Under the pieces are notes generated by a model. It made no database searches, had not been told where the DNA came from, and worked only from the letters and a program-made list of their open reading frames with translations. Positions 8,199 to 15,019 of a DNA stretch of 32,573 bases are shown piece after piece. The stretch lies in contig JAKQOD010000180.1 in assembly GCA_029565465.1 (NCBI GenBank), positions 1-32,573 of the forward strand, read 5' to 3'. Each line of letters begins with the position of its first letter. Within the stretch, counting starts at the first letter, position 1. The stretch comes from Deltaproteobacteria bacterium (GTDB taxonomy: Bacteria > Myxococcota_A > Polyangia > Haliangiales > Haliangiaceae). A program made the translations under genes and the position numbers.

Positions 8199-9152
8199 TC
8201 ATGCCCGAAGTCGAAGGACCGCAAGGGGGCTTGCGGTGGAGCTTTTAAGTCGAAGAATATAATTGACGAGAATTTGATATCGCTGGAGATCAACGTCGGA
8301 AACAAAATCCAACAATCCTTGAAGTCGAATGAGCTGCTTCTGCAAGTCAGCGCTCTCCGCAGGTTCAATATGCAAAAGGTAGATGGCGGCTCGCAGTTCA
8401 CGCAGCCGCAGCCTGCCTATCCCTACACCAGTTGGATTGAGCACAAGCCCTGTTACGACTTTTGAGCGGCGCGGTCCGGCGAGTCTTGTTTTGGTCTCGT
8501 TTAGTTCAAAACCGCAATCGCGAACGATGTGCGTAACAAATCGCCTCGCTTTGGCGAGTTGATTCGTCGATGTAGACGAAAAAGTCATATCGTCGGCATA
8601 CCTGGTGTAAATGAGTCCGCGCCCTTTCGCGAAGCCTGCCAACCGCCGGTCCAGTCGAAAGCAGACGAGGTTGGCTAACAGCGGCGACGTTGGAGCGCCT
8701 TGAGGCAGCATCTCTTTCCAAGTACACAGGCGAGAAAGCAGCCATGCTCCTGATGGCGCGAACCCTGCGACCCGAAAGACACCAACCACGCGTGCAAATG
8801 AGATCGACGGAAAGAAATCCTTGATATCTAAAGTTAGTACTTCTTTTGCCCCAACGTGTTGCTCCGCATGAATGCGAAGTTTGCTACCTGGTGAGAACCC
8901 GAAGCAACTTGCAGTCGTTTTTAGCTTCTCGAGAATGTTTCTCAATATCCAGCGCTGTACGCGCTTGAGAAATTCAATAGGGATTGAGAGTTCCCGAATT
9001 CCACCTGACTTCTTACGAACTTCATATGTCTGGTAGTTGTAATCGTCGCGAACTAAGCCCCACAGAAAAGCGGGCGAGATGCGTAGGTGCGCACTCAGAT
9101 CATTTACTGTGCGTATTTTTGGAAGTCCGTGTATGTCGAATTCGATAGGCAT
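8199..9152 (-). CDS. Retron-type reverse transcriptase
   Basis: The product is 317 residues, a normal retron RT length with no extra domain. Motifs run in order: RT1 around YEVRKKSGGIRELSIP (43-58), RT2 helix 62-77, FGF (84-86), region X as HAEQH (95-99, usually NAxxH), catalytic Asp in DIKDFFPSI (109-117), LPQGAPTSPLLANL (149-162), the catalytic YADD (185-188), NETKTRL (218-224) and region Y VTG (233-235). The last 80 residues are the thumb that binds the msr. It makes msDNA from the ncRNA just upstream. The ATG lies eight bases after the a2 arm, so folding of the RNA may control its translation. No strong ribosome site is visible. Confidence 0.95.
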   Translation of the reverse strand: MPIEFDIHGLPKIRTVNDLSAHLRISPAFLWGLVRDDYNYQTYEVRKKSGGIRELSIPIEFLKRVQRWILRNILEKLKTTASCFGFSPGSKLRIHAEQHVGAKEVLTLDIKDFFPSISFARVVGVFRVAGFAPSGAWLLSRLCTWKEMLPQGAPTSPLLANLVCFRLDRRLAGFAKGRGLIYTRYADDMTFSSTSTNQLAKARRFVTHIVRDCGFELNETKTRLAGPRRSKVVTGLVLNPTGVGIGRLRLRELRAAIYLLHIEPAESADLQKQLIRLQGLLDFVSDVDLQRYQILVNYILRLKSSTASPLAVLRLRA

Positions 9153-9160
9153 GAATGAGC

Positions 9161-9291
9161 GAGAGGCTCTTACTTACTCGCATTTTTTCCGATCACGAAG
9201 TGCCCGGAGCATTCATCAAGCAACATGACTGGGGCGACGAAACATCACCACCACGGTTTTGGACAAGTCCAACGCCGGCTAAGAGCCTCTC
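9161..9291 (-). ncRNA. Retron msr-msd RNA
   Basis: Read on the minus strand, a1 (9291 to 9280, GAGAGGCTCTTA) pairs perfectly over 12 bases with a2 (9172 to 9161). Directly after a1 comes the TTAGC context, placing the branching guanosine at 9279, as in Ec86. The msr then has a small hairpin TTGGA/TCCAA (9272-9259) and a second 7-bp stem (9249-9243 with 9239-9233) whose loop region reads GTTTCG, a conserved retron feature. The msd is about 9230-9173 and folds as an imperfect hairpin around 9220-9191. The msd/a2 junction GTAAG matches Ec86. The ends of the transcript are estimates. Confidence 0.85.
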
Positions 9292-9299
9292 CCCATTGG

Positions 9300-9327
9300 A
9301 ATATCATGTCACACCATTCAACAACAA
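9300..9327 (-). promoter_or_regulatory. Possible promoter of the retron ncRNA-RT transcript
   Basis: On the minus strand, TTGTTG (9327-9322) and GATATT (9305-9300) are 16 bases apart. Transcription would start around 9293-9291, exactly at a1. The -10 matches the consensus at four of six positions. It shares the 60-base gap with the upstream region of the divergent kinase gene. Confidence 0.3.
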
Positions 9328-9350
9328 GCGGCGCAAGGTATGCTTAAACA

Positions 9351-10475
9351 ATGGCGATACCGCCTTTTAGAGACTTGGTTAGGCCGGTTTTGCAATACTT
9401 CGCAGGATGCGACGGTCCCGTGCATGTTGCGCAAATACGCGATGCAGTCGCTAAATCGCTCAACCTAACCACAGAAGACCGCGGCGCGATGCTGAGCAAC
9501 GGCGCGGTGGCCTTTGACAATCGTGTTAGTTGGGCAATCAATTGGACGAAGCGCGCAGGGTTAGCCGTGTCGCCAGTTCGCTCGAAATGGCAATTGTCCG
9601 AAACAGGCCGTCATCTCCTCACAACCCATCCAACCTTACCTTCTGAAGTCCTGGCAACTTTTGAGGCCACAGTAACCAAAGGACGGCCGACGGTGCAGAC
9701 ATCCGCGCCGAATATTCAAGTCACGGTTCCGCCTGTCGGCGACCGCCGAGCATACAGACTGCCTTCTCAGCCTATAGCCTCTGGTGGACAGGCGGACGTC
9801 TTTGTAGCAGTACGAAAATTTGATGAGCGCAAATTTGCTATTAAGAAAGGTCGTCGAACATTCGGCGACCGGATGAAAAGAGAGATCGAAGTTCAGTCCA
9901 AACTCGTGCATCCTAACATCATGCCAATAGTGGACTGGGACATCCGGGACTATCGTTGGTACGTTATGCCACTTGGGAGCAGCGTGATGGCGGATTTGGT
10001 AAGGCCGCTCTCCTTTACGAACCTACGCGAGATCATCGACAGTGTAACCGCGGCGCTGGAGTTTGCGCATGCTGGCGGCAATCCGCACCGTGACGTAAAG
10101 CCCGCGAATGTAATAAAGTTGGTAGACGAAACTAATGGATCCAGATGGGTGCTTTCGGACTGGGGGCTTACGCGGCGGGCGCCCGGTACTACAACCTCAA
10201 GATTGACAAAGACTGGCCAACTGCTTGGAACCGAGGGCTTTGCTCCGCCAGAAGCTTACAAAGACGCGCACAACGTCGGAGCCTTGGGCGACATCTATTC
10301 TTTGGGTCAACTTGTTGCTTGGGCTGCTGGGCATGAACCAATACCCAACATATCCGCAACCGCAATGGAACCGTGGCGGTCATTTGTAGAGAGACTGACG
10401 CAACAAAGCCCCTTGGATCGGCCGCAGACAATGGCAGAGGTCCGACTCCTGCTTGCGGATATCCACGAGCCGTGA
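9351..10475 (+). CDS. Mrr N-terminal winged-helix domain fused to Ser/Thr protein kinase (probable retron effector)
   Basis: The product is 374 residues. Residues 1-92 match the Mrr_N domain of type IV restriction enzymes: a helix LVRPVLQYF, IRDAVAKSLNLT, then FDNRVSWAINWTKRAGL and WQLSETGRHLL. A linker follows (93-135). Residues 136-370 are a Hanks-type kinase: Gly loop SGGQADVF (144-151), Lys in FAIKKG (165/166), REIEV, catalytic HRDVKPAN (246-253), DWG in place of DFG (270-272), APPE (298-301) and Asp314 in GDIYSLG. All catalytic residues are present, so it should be active. There is no nuclease domain or membrane segment. It is divergent from the retron. AAGG lies 12 bases before ATG 9351, so the start is reasonable but the ribosome site is weak. 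Confidence 0.9.
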   Translation: MAIPPFRDLVRPVLQYFAGCDGPVHVAQIRDAVAKSLNLTTEDRGAMLSNGAVAFDNRVSWAINWTKRAGLAVSPVRSKWQLSETGRHLLTTHPTLPSEVLATFEATVTKGRPTVQTSAPNIQVTVPPVGDRRAYRLPSQPIASGGQADVFVAVRKFDERKFAIKKGRRTFGDRMKREIEVQSKLVHPNIMPIVDWDIRDYRWYVMPLGSSVMADLVRPLSFTNLREIIDSVTAALEFAHAGGNPHRDVKPANVIKLVDETNGSRWVLSDWGLTRRAPGTTTSRLTKTGQLLGTEGFAPPEAYKDAHNVGALGDIYSLGQLVAWAAGHEPIPNISATAMEPWRSFVERLTQQSPLDRPQTMAEVRLLLADIHEP

Positions 10476-10564
10476 GCGATTCTCGTCGGCATTCGTCGAC
10501 GCAAAACCATCGCGTTTTTGACCTAACCAAACTGCACGGAGCGCTTGGTCAGCGAGCCGAACGC
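10476..10564. repeat. Right copy of 89-bp perfect direct repeat flanking the retron island
   Basis: Identical to 8055-8143. This copy is continuous with the dioxygenase gene and provides its native last 13 codons and stop (TAG at 10525-10523). It also holds a duplicate of the final 17 codons of the SEDS gene, which is non-functional here. It begins at the base after the kinase stop codon. Confidence 0.95.
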
Positions 10565-11527
10565 GTAGCCAGTAATCGGAAATTGCACGGCCTCGGATGT
10601 ATCCGTCGATGCGCCGGCGGCAACCAGCACAGGTACATAGTGTTCTACCGTCGGCAGCGCCATGCGCACGGCAGGTGCACGCGCTTTGAAATCGATCAGC
10701 TCTTCGAAGTTGCGCTTGGCCAATGCAGCAGCAGCCCAGTCGTCGAACTCTTTGGCCCAATTTGGCGTCACCGGCGATTCACCCCAATCGACGGCGCGCA
10801 GATTGTGCGACAAAAATCCGGCGCCAATGATCAACACACCTTCGTCGCGTAGCGGCGCCAGCGTTTGGCCAATGCGAAAGTTTTCGGCTGCGTTCATGCT
10901 CGGCAGCGACACTTGCAGCACCGGCATATCTGCCGCGGGATACATGCAAATCATCGGCACATAAGCGCCGTGGTCGAGCCCTCGGTCGGGCGCTTCCGCC
11001 GTTTGCATGCCTGCGCCGGCCATCAACGCGCGCACGCGTTCAGCGAGCCATGGCGCACCGGGCGCTTGGTATTGAACTTGGTAGTACCGGGCGGGAAAAC
11101 CCGAGAAGTCGTAAATCAACGGCACCGTGCGCGTTGCGCCGATGGTGAATGGCTGCTCCTCCCAATGCGCTGAGATCATCAACACAGCTTTGGGCTTCGG
11201 CAAATTCTTGGACCAGCTTGCCAGCTCGTTCATGAACACTGCATCGTCCATGAACATCGGATTGCCGTGGGCGGCAAAAATCACCGGCATGCGCCCGGAT
11301 GCCGCCGCGGTTTTAGCTTGGCCGCTCGACGCTGCCGCGGTTCTTGATTGGCCGCTCGAAGGCGCACCGGCCGACGACAGCGATGCAGCTTGCTTGTCGT
11401 GGGTTTGGCAACTGACAACCGCACTGCTCGCCAACAACGTCACTGCGCCACCGGCGCTTGCGCGCAAGAATTCACGTCGGCCCAGCGCGTTGTCGCCAAT
11501 GGGTTTTGTGGACTCATTAGTCATCAT
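10523..11527 (-). CDS. Tat-exported class III extradiol dioxygenase (YgiD/4,5-DOPA dioxygenase-like)
   Basis: The product is 334 residues. The N-terminus has a twin-arginine signal (RREFLRASAGGA) ending in AVVSC, a possible lipobox at Cys40. It is followed by a linker with two near-identical SSGQxxTAAAS repeats (residues 57-76). From residue 80 it is a LigB/YgiD-type enzyme: AAHGNPMF (His87), MISAHWEEQPF (His121), LDHGAYVP (His186), GAGFLSHNL (His241) and PTVEHYVP (His296). His87, His121, His241 and His296 correspond to the YgiD metal ligands. The family opens aromatic rings of catechol-like substrates. Most homologues are cytosolic, so the Tat/lipoprotein export is unusual. Its 3' end was duplicated by the neighbouring island insertion but is intact. 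Confidence 0.88.
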   Translation of the reverse strand: MMTNESTKPIGDNALGRREFLRASAGGAVTLLASSAVVSCQTHDKQAASLSSAGAPSSGQSRTAAASSGQAKTAAASGRMPVIFAAHGNPMFMDDAVFMNELASWSKNLPKPKAVLMISAHWEEQPFTIGATRTVPLIYDFSGFPARYYQVQYQAPGAPWLAERVRALMAGAGMQTAEAPDRGLDHGAYVPMICMYPAADMPVLQVSLPSMNAAENFRIGQTLAPLRDEGVLIIGAGFLSHNLRAVDWGESPVTPNWAKEFDDWAAAALAKRNFEELIDFKARAPAVRMALPTVEHYVPVLVAAGASTDTSEAVQFPITGYAFGSLTKRSVQFG

Positions 11528-11611
11528 TCGAAAATAGCACGCTCGCTTCGCGACGCTCTTCGAAGATTACCACCGCGATTGCAACAAACTGTTGCATACC
11601 CTGGCAACGAA

Positions 11612-12061
11612 CTATGGCTTCGACGCTTTGTACCGCTCGTACGAGCCTTCGTAATCGAAAAAATGCAGCCCATCGACGCGGGCGTCGTTGCGAATTTCCG
11701 CCAACGTCCAAGCATGGTCATAGCTGAAATAGTCATCAAACCCGAAGCCGTTGAATGCACTCAACAGCAGCTCCGCGAGGCCTTTGACTTGTTCATCCCC
11801 AGGTACACGGCCCGAGACATCAGCCATCACCAACACCGTGGGCGTGGCGCTACCAATTGCTGCACGCTGCGCGCGCGCTTCTTCTTCGTCGGGCGCGTCG
11901 CCCGGTATGCCAACCGCATAGTCATAGACCGACATGTACAACGCCGGCGCGGCCGACGGGCCCACAAACCCATATCCGCCACCTTCGTCGTGTTGCGTGC
12001 GCAACACGGCGTTCACTTCCTCTACCGTTGGGCCGATCAATACAAACCACACAGAACGCAT
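11612..12061 (-). CDS. Hypothetical protein, 149 residues
   Basis: From MRSVWFVLIGPTVEEVNAVLRTQ the product is a soluble acidic alpha/beta protein with no signal peptide. Recognisable segments are GGGYGFVGPS, YDYAVGIPGD, PTVLVMADVSGRVPGDEQVK, a helix GLAELLLSAFNG and YSYDHAWTLAEI near the end. The 'GDE..ll..f.G...DD....HaWTL.EI' style recalls small immunity-like proteins of myxobacteria, but I cannot assign a family. The start at 12061 was preferred to 12130 because the first 23 residues of the longer frame look unlike coding sequence. No ribosome site is obvious. Confidence 0.55.
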   Translation of the reverse strand: MRSVWFVLIGPTVEEVNAVLRTQHDEGGGYGFVGPSAAPALYMSVYDYAVGIPGDAPDEEEARAQRAAIGSATPTVLVMADVSGRVPGDEQVKGLAELLLSAFNGFGFDDYFSYDHAWTLAEIRNDARVDGLHFFDYEGSYERYKASKP

Positions 12062-12212
12062 TTTTGCCGGTACATTAACCGACCATACTGCGTTCTGCAC
12101 ACATACCGTTGCCATCAACTTCGCTGCCACCCACTATGCAACAAGTCACGCTGGCCATGCCAAGCCGTGGTCGTTGCGCCCGCTCGCGCAAACTTCACGG
12201 TACGCTTCGTCA

Positions 12213-12710
12213 ATGCGCACATCGTTACGAACGAAGCTGTCGCAGTTGCAGCTGTGGTGGATCGCGGCTCTGTTGTATGTGCTTGCGCTGATGCTACCTG
12301 CGGTCGAAATCGGCGGCGCCGACCTATTTGGCCGAGGCACGGCCACCCAAACAATGCCTGGCGCGTGGTGTTTGGGCGTCGGCATGCTTGCGCCTACCCC
12401 CGCGTGGGCAAACATCGCGCTTGCGATCGGCGCGGTGTTGGCGGCGTACCAAAAGCGGGGCGCTGCAACCATCTTTGCGTTCATTGCCGTGCTGGCAGCT
12501 GCCACAACGTTTCTGTTCATCGACGCACGCCCTGGGCTAGTCGCATTGCGCGGCTTGCACGTTGGCTATTGGTTTTGGCTCGCTAGCTGCGTGATCATGC
12601 TGTGGGCCCGCATACGCGAACTATCGCCGCCACTGGTCGGCCCAGACGACGCTGCGAACTTACCGAGCGAAGCGCCCATCGATTCGTCGACAACCGACGT
12701 CGCTAGTTAA
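12213..12710 (+). CDS. Four-helix membrane protein
   Basis: The product is 165 residues from MRTSLRTKLSQLQLWW. Hydrophobic helices lie at about 13-31, 65-83, 90-106 and 119-135, followed by a hydrophilic Asp/Ser-rich tail of about 30 residues. Between the first two helices is a loop with GTATQTMPGAWCLGVG. No signature residues point to transport or enzymatic function. Its stop overlaps by four bases the stop of the convergent lipoprotein gene at 12707. Confidence 0.55.
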   Translation: MRTSLRTKLSQLQLWWIAALLYVLALMLPAVEIGGADLFGRGTATQTMPGAWCLGVGMLAPTPAWANIALAIGAVLAAYQKRGAATIFAFIAVLAAATTFLFIDARPGLVALRGLHVGYWFWLASCVIMLWARIRELSPPLVGPDDAANLPSEAPIDSSTTDVAS

Positions 12711-12910
12711 TAGCCCGGCCGCGGTGGCGATTTCGCCGACGAGTAGTGATAGCCGCTCGACGCAGCGCCAAGCAGAAATACACCACCGACGATGATCACT
12801 CCATATGCAACCTGCCGATTGGTAAGTTGGCGCGCGCACCCAGATGTGCCAACCGTCGACAAACCGAGCGCGATCGCGAGTGCTACTCGTAGCGAGGCAT
12901 TACGCGTCAT
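12707..12910 (-). CDS. Very small lipoprotein with one membrane helix
   Basis: The product is 67 residues. MTRNASLRVALAIALGLSTVGTSGC is a lipoprotein signal with lipobox TSGC. A second hydrophobic stretch (YGVIIVGGVFLLGAAS) follows, then a short basic/Pro tail. Such peptides are common, rarely annotated envelope lipoproteins. Function unknown. Confidence 0.55.
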   Translation of the reverse strand: MTRNASLRVALAIALGLSTVGTSGCARQLTNRQVAYGVIIVGGVFLLGAASSGYHYSSAKSPPRPGY

Positions 12911-13023
12911 AGATTCTACGATATCACGCGCGCATGGGGCACAGCAGCAACTTGTCGAGAGTGCCTACTGAAGCGTGACAACTGCCTCATCTTCGCGCAC
13001 CTTGGCCTACCGCGCACTGGTGA

Positions 13024-13046
13024 CGCGACGAAAAACCATCGTCGCG
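13024..13046. repeat. 8-bp stem-loop in intergenic region
   Basis: CGCGACGA and TCGTCGCG pair perfectly around a seven-base loop. No T-run follows on either strand, so it is not a classical terminator. It lies within the 230-base gap 12911-13141, where I see no convincing gene. Confidence 0.4.
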
Positions 13047-13141
13047 AATCGCACTCTGACACCATCGAATCCAAAACGTTCCATCAACGTTGCGCGACGA
13101 TCTGCTTGAAGCACTGTCGCTGGCAACCGTATCGTTGCCAC

Positions 13142-14098
13142 ATGTGCAAGGTTCAGCGTGATAGTGGGCCGGTATTGTTTGCAGCTGCGCTGGTAGGCCT
13201 CATGTGCAGCGCAACGTCCAACAGCGCGGCGCAACCGCGGACGCCTGGTCCGCCACCGATCATTGCACCACATCGTTCGTCGGAAGAAATTGCTGCGCCG
13301 CCGCCACCGCCTCCGCGCGTGAAGCTACCGCAACCAGCCATCGTCGAAGGCTATCTGCTCGATGCCAAAACCAAGGCCGGCGTCCAAAATGTGCTGGTGA
13401 CCGTGCGCTCCACCGACGACGACGTCCGCGAAGTCGCCACCACCGACGACCGCGGCCATTACGAACTTTTGTTTGATGAGCCGGTCGCGGCAATTGACGC
13501 TTTCATTGGCAGCACAACCGTCGAAAAGTCCAACCTAACACTCACGTCCGGAAAGCGGACCCGCGTCAACCTCCTTGTGAGCCATCGAGAGGTTGTTGCG
13601 GCGCGCGCGGACGCTTTGCGCTGCCCGCACTCACCACCCAGCGCCGTCATCGAAGGCCACACCACCAGCCAAGCAGATATCGACGGTGTCAGCCGCGCAG
13701 TGCTGCTGCGTTATGCAAGTGACCGCGCCTCGTCGGATGACGCCAGTATCGCTGCCCCTGCCGATGTCCCGGTGAGCACATCGTTGCGCCATCAAAATCA
13801 CCGCAACGACCATCTAAGCAGCCGTGCCATACCGACCACATCTACGATTCGCTTCATCCCTTCGTCGATCATTGAACTGCAAACCCAAGCCGACCAGCAG
13901 AACGACAGTTTCTACTTCATCGACATCACATCGCTGTACTCCGACGGGAGCTGCGCGGTTGTCAGCATTGTCGAAGATATCATGGCGCCGACGAGCAAAA
14001 AGGCTGGCCGTCATTGCCGCTGCACTGCGGATGACGTTTACCAAAAGCGAGGCGGCAAGTGGCACTTCGTGAAGCGTAACAGCGTTGGCTGCGGCTAA
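13142..14098 (+). CDS. Secreted carboxypeptidase-regulatory-domain protein, paralogue 1 of 3
   Basis: The product is 318 residues from MCKVQRDSGPVLFAAALVGL, a signal peptide. A Pro-rich linker follows (PPPPPPRVKLPQP). Residues about 68-150 form a carboxypeptidase regulatory-like beta-sandwich (VEGYLLDAKTKAGVQNVLVTV, TTDDRGHYELLF). The rest is a domain also found in the proteins at 23986 and 24896: CPHSPPSAVIEGHTTSQADID, FYFIDITSLYSDGSCAVV, then CRCTADDVYQKRGGKWHFV and a final Cys. This copy is the most divergent; it has CRC where the others have CCC. Exported; function unknown. Confidence 0.7.
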   Translation: MCKVQRDSGPVLFAAALVGLMCSATSNSAAQPRTPGPPPIIAPHRSSEEIAAPPPPPPRVKLPQPAIVEGYLLDAKTKAGVQNVLVTVRSTDDDVREVATTDDRGHYELLFDEPVAAIDAFIGSTTVEKSNLTLTSGKRTRVNLLVSHREVVAARADALRCPHSPPSAVIEGHTTSQADIDGVSRAVLLRYASDRASSDDASIAAPADVPVSTSLRHQNHRNDHLSSRAIPTTSTIRFIPSSIIELQTQADQQNDSFYFIDITSLYSDGSCAVVSIVEDIMAPTSKKAGRHCRCTADDVYQKRGGKWHFVKRNSVGCG

Positions 14099-14199
14099 CC
14101 GCGTTTGGTACGCGACGGTGGTACCGCGTATCGATATCAACGCACCGAGCGGCCCGCACTTCGCGTGACAGCACACGCGCTCGGGGGTACCGTTGCGCA

Positions 14200-15003
14200 A
14201 TGGAAATCAAAGACTGGAACGAGCGCCTCACGTCATTCACAACTGCGCTTGCCGCCCTTGAGCTCGACGAGGAACGCGACCCCGGCAAGAAAAAGCTGAT
14301 GGCAAAAGTCATGCGCACCGTACTCGGCGTTAAGACGAGTGGCGCCAAAGCGGCGCTCGGCGGATCAAAATTCGGCGGGAAGCCGCATGCCGAAGCCGGG
14401 TTCGTGTGGCCAACTGCCAAAAACGTCTGGAACGACAACGCGCTCGAACCGCTAGCGCTCATTGCACAACTCAATCTCGCCGAGATGGCAGCGCACGATC
14501 CAACCGGCACGTTGCCGAACCGTGGTCGCATTCTATTCTTTATGCTGCCGACGGAATATGATCCAATGTCGCATCGCGCATACACCCACGTTGTGCCTGA
14601 CGGCCCCGTAGTTGAGCATGCACCGCCACGAGGCCTATCAGCGGCTGGCGGCGTGTTCAAAGCCAAGTCGCTGAACTTTGAGCCGACTGTCCGGTTTCCG
14701 GACCCCAACGGCGGATTCCTTTCATTCGACTACGAAAACGAGCAACGAGTTGAACGTTTGCTCAAAAAGCACAAGCTAGCGGCTCCGTCGGTCGACGCTC
14801 TGCTCGACAAACCGGCGTTCAGCAACGGTAAGCTCAAACGCTTCAGCCCCAAAAAAGATGTCATCTTGTTGCGCTTCTTTGGCGAAGTGCTCAGCCAAGA
14901 ATCGCCCTGGTTCGAAACCGAAATCATGCTGGTCATCGGTCGCGAAGCGCTAGCACAAGGCCACTTGAACGATGCGCGCATCGTGATGGGCGAAAACACC
15001 TAA
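14200..15003 (+). CDS. DUF1963 (YwqG-like) protein
   Basis: The product is 267 residues, close to the family length. The DUF1963 pattern is clear: SKFGGKPH, FVWP, LALIAQLNLAEM, LPNRGRILFFML, a central variable part, and a C-terminal region with a LLRFFGEVLSQ strand-helix. The N-terminal 40 residues are helical. YwqG-like proteins are cytosolic and of unknown function, often found in polymorphic toxin or immunity neighbourhoods, though no toxin is visible here. The ATG at 14200 has no strong ribosome site. The gene converges with the lipoprotein gene ending at 15020. Confidence 0.8.
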   Translation: MEIKDWNERLTSFTTALAALELDEERDPGKKKLMAKVMRTVLGVKTSGAKAALGGSKFGGKPHAEAGFVWPTAKNVWNDNALEPLALIAQLNLAEMAAHDPTGTLPNRGRILFFMLPTEYDPMSHRAYTHVVPDGPVVEHAPPRGLSAAGGVFKAKSLNFEPTVRFPDPNGGFLSFDYENEQRVERLLKKHKLAAPSVDALLDKPAFSNGKLKRFSPKKDVILLRFFGEVLSQESPWFETEIMLVIGREALAQGHLNDARIVMGENT

Positions 15004-15019
15004 CGCTCGGCGCGGCTCG

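Larger units (their letters stand above)
8144..10475. mobile_element. Retron island (ncRNA, reverse transcriptase, Mrr_N-kinase)
   Basis: This 2332-bp segment sits between the two 89-bp repeats and contains only the retron ncRNA, its reverse transcriptase and a divergent Mrr_N-kinase gene. Removing it together with one repeat copy restores a simple convergent pair, SEDS gene and dioxygenase, whose stop codons overlap (TAA at 8103-8105 and TAG on the other strand). Base composition is visibly more AT-rich than the flanks; for example 8941-9000 has 27 G/C in 60. There is no integrase, transposase or terminal inverted repeat, so how it moved is unclear. The kinase stop codon directly abuts the right repeat. 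Confidence 0.8.

Noticed and set aside
8102-8401. A 99-codon open frame on the minus strand whose end matches the dioxygenase C-terminus
   Set aside because: It only joins antisense sequence inside the RT gene with the duplicated 89-bp repeat. The shared ending is a by-product of the duplication.
9155-9370. A 71-codon frame on the plus strand between the RT and kinase genes
   Set aside because: It is antisense to the retron ncRNA, and its composition follows the paired arms of that RNA. No ribosome site or domain supports it.
11348-12586. A long plus-strand frame (412 codons)
   Set aside because: It is rich in Arg, His and Cys and runs opposite the dioxygenase and hypothetical genes, so it is a shadow of GC-rich coding sequence.
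13007-13273. An 88-codon minus-strand frame covering the 12911-13141 gap
   Set aside because: Half overlaps the secreted paralogue gene in antisense, and there is no signal, domain or ribosome site. I treat the gap as non-coding.
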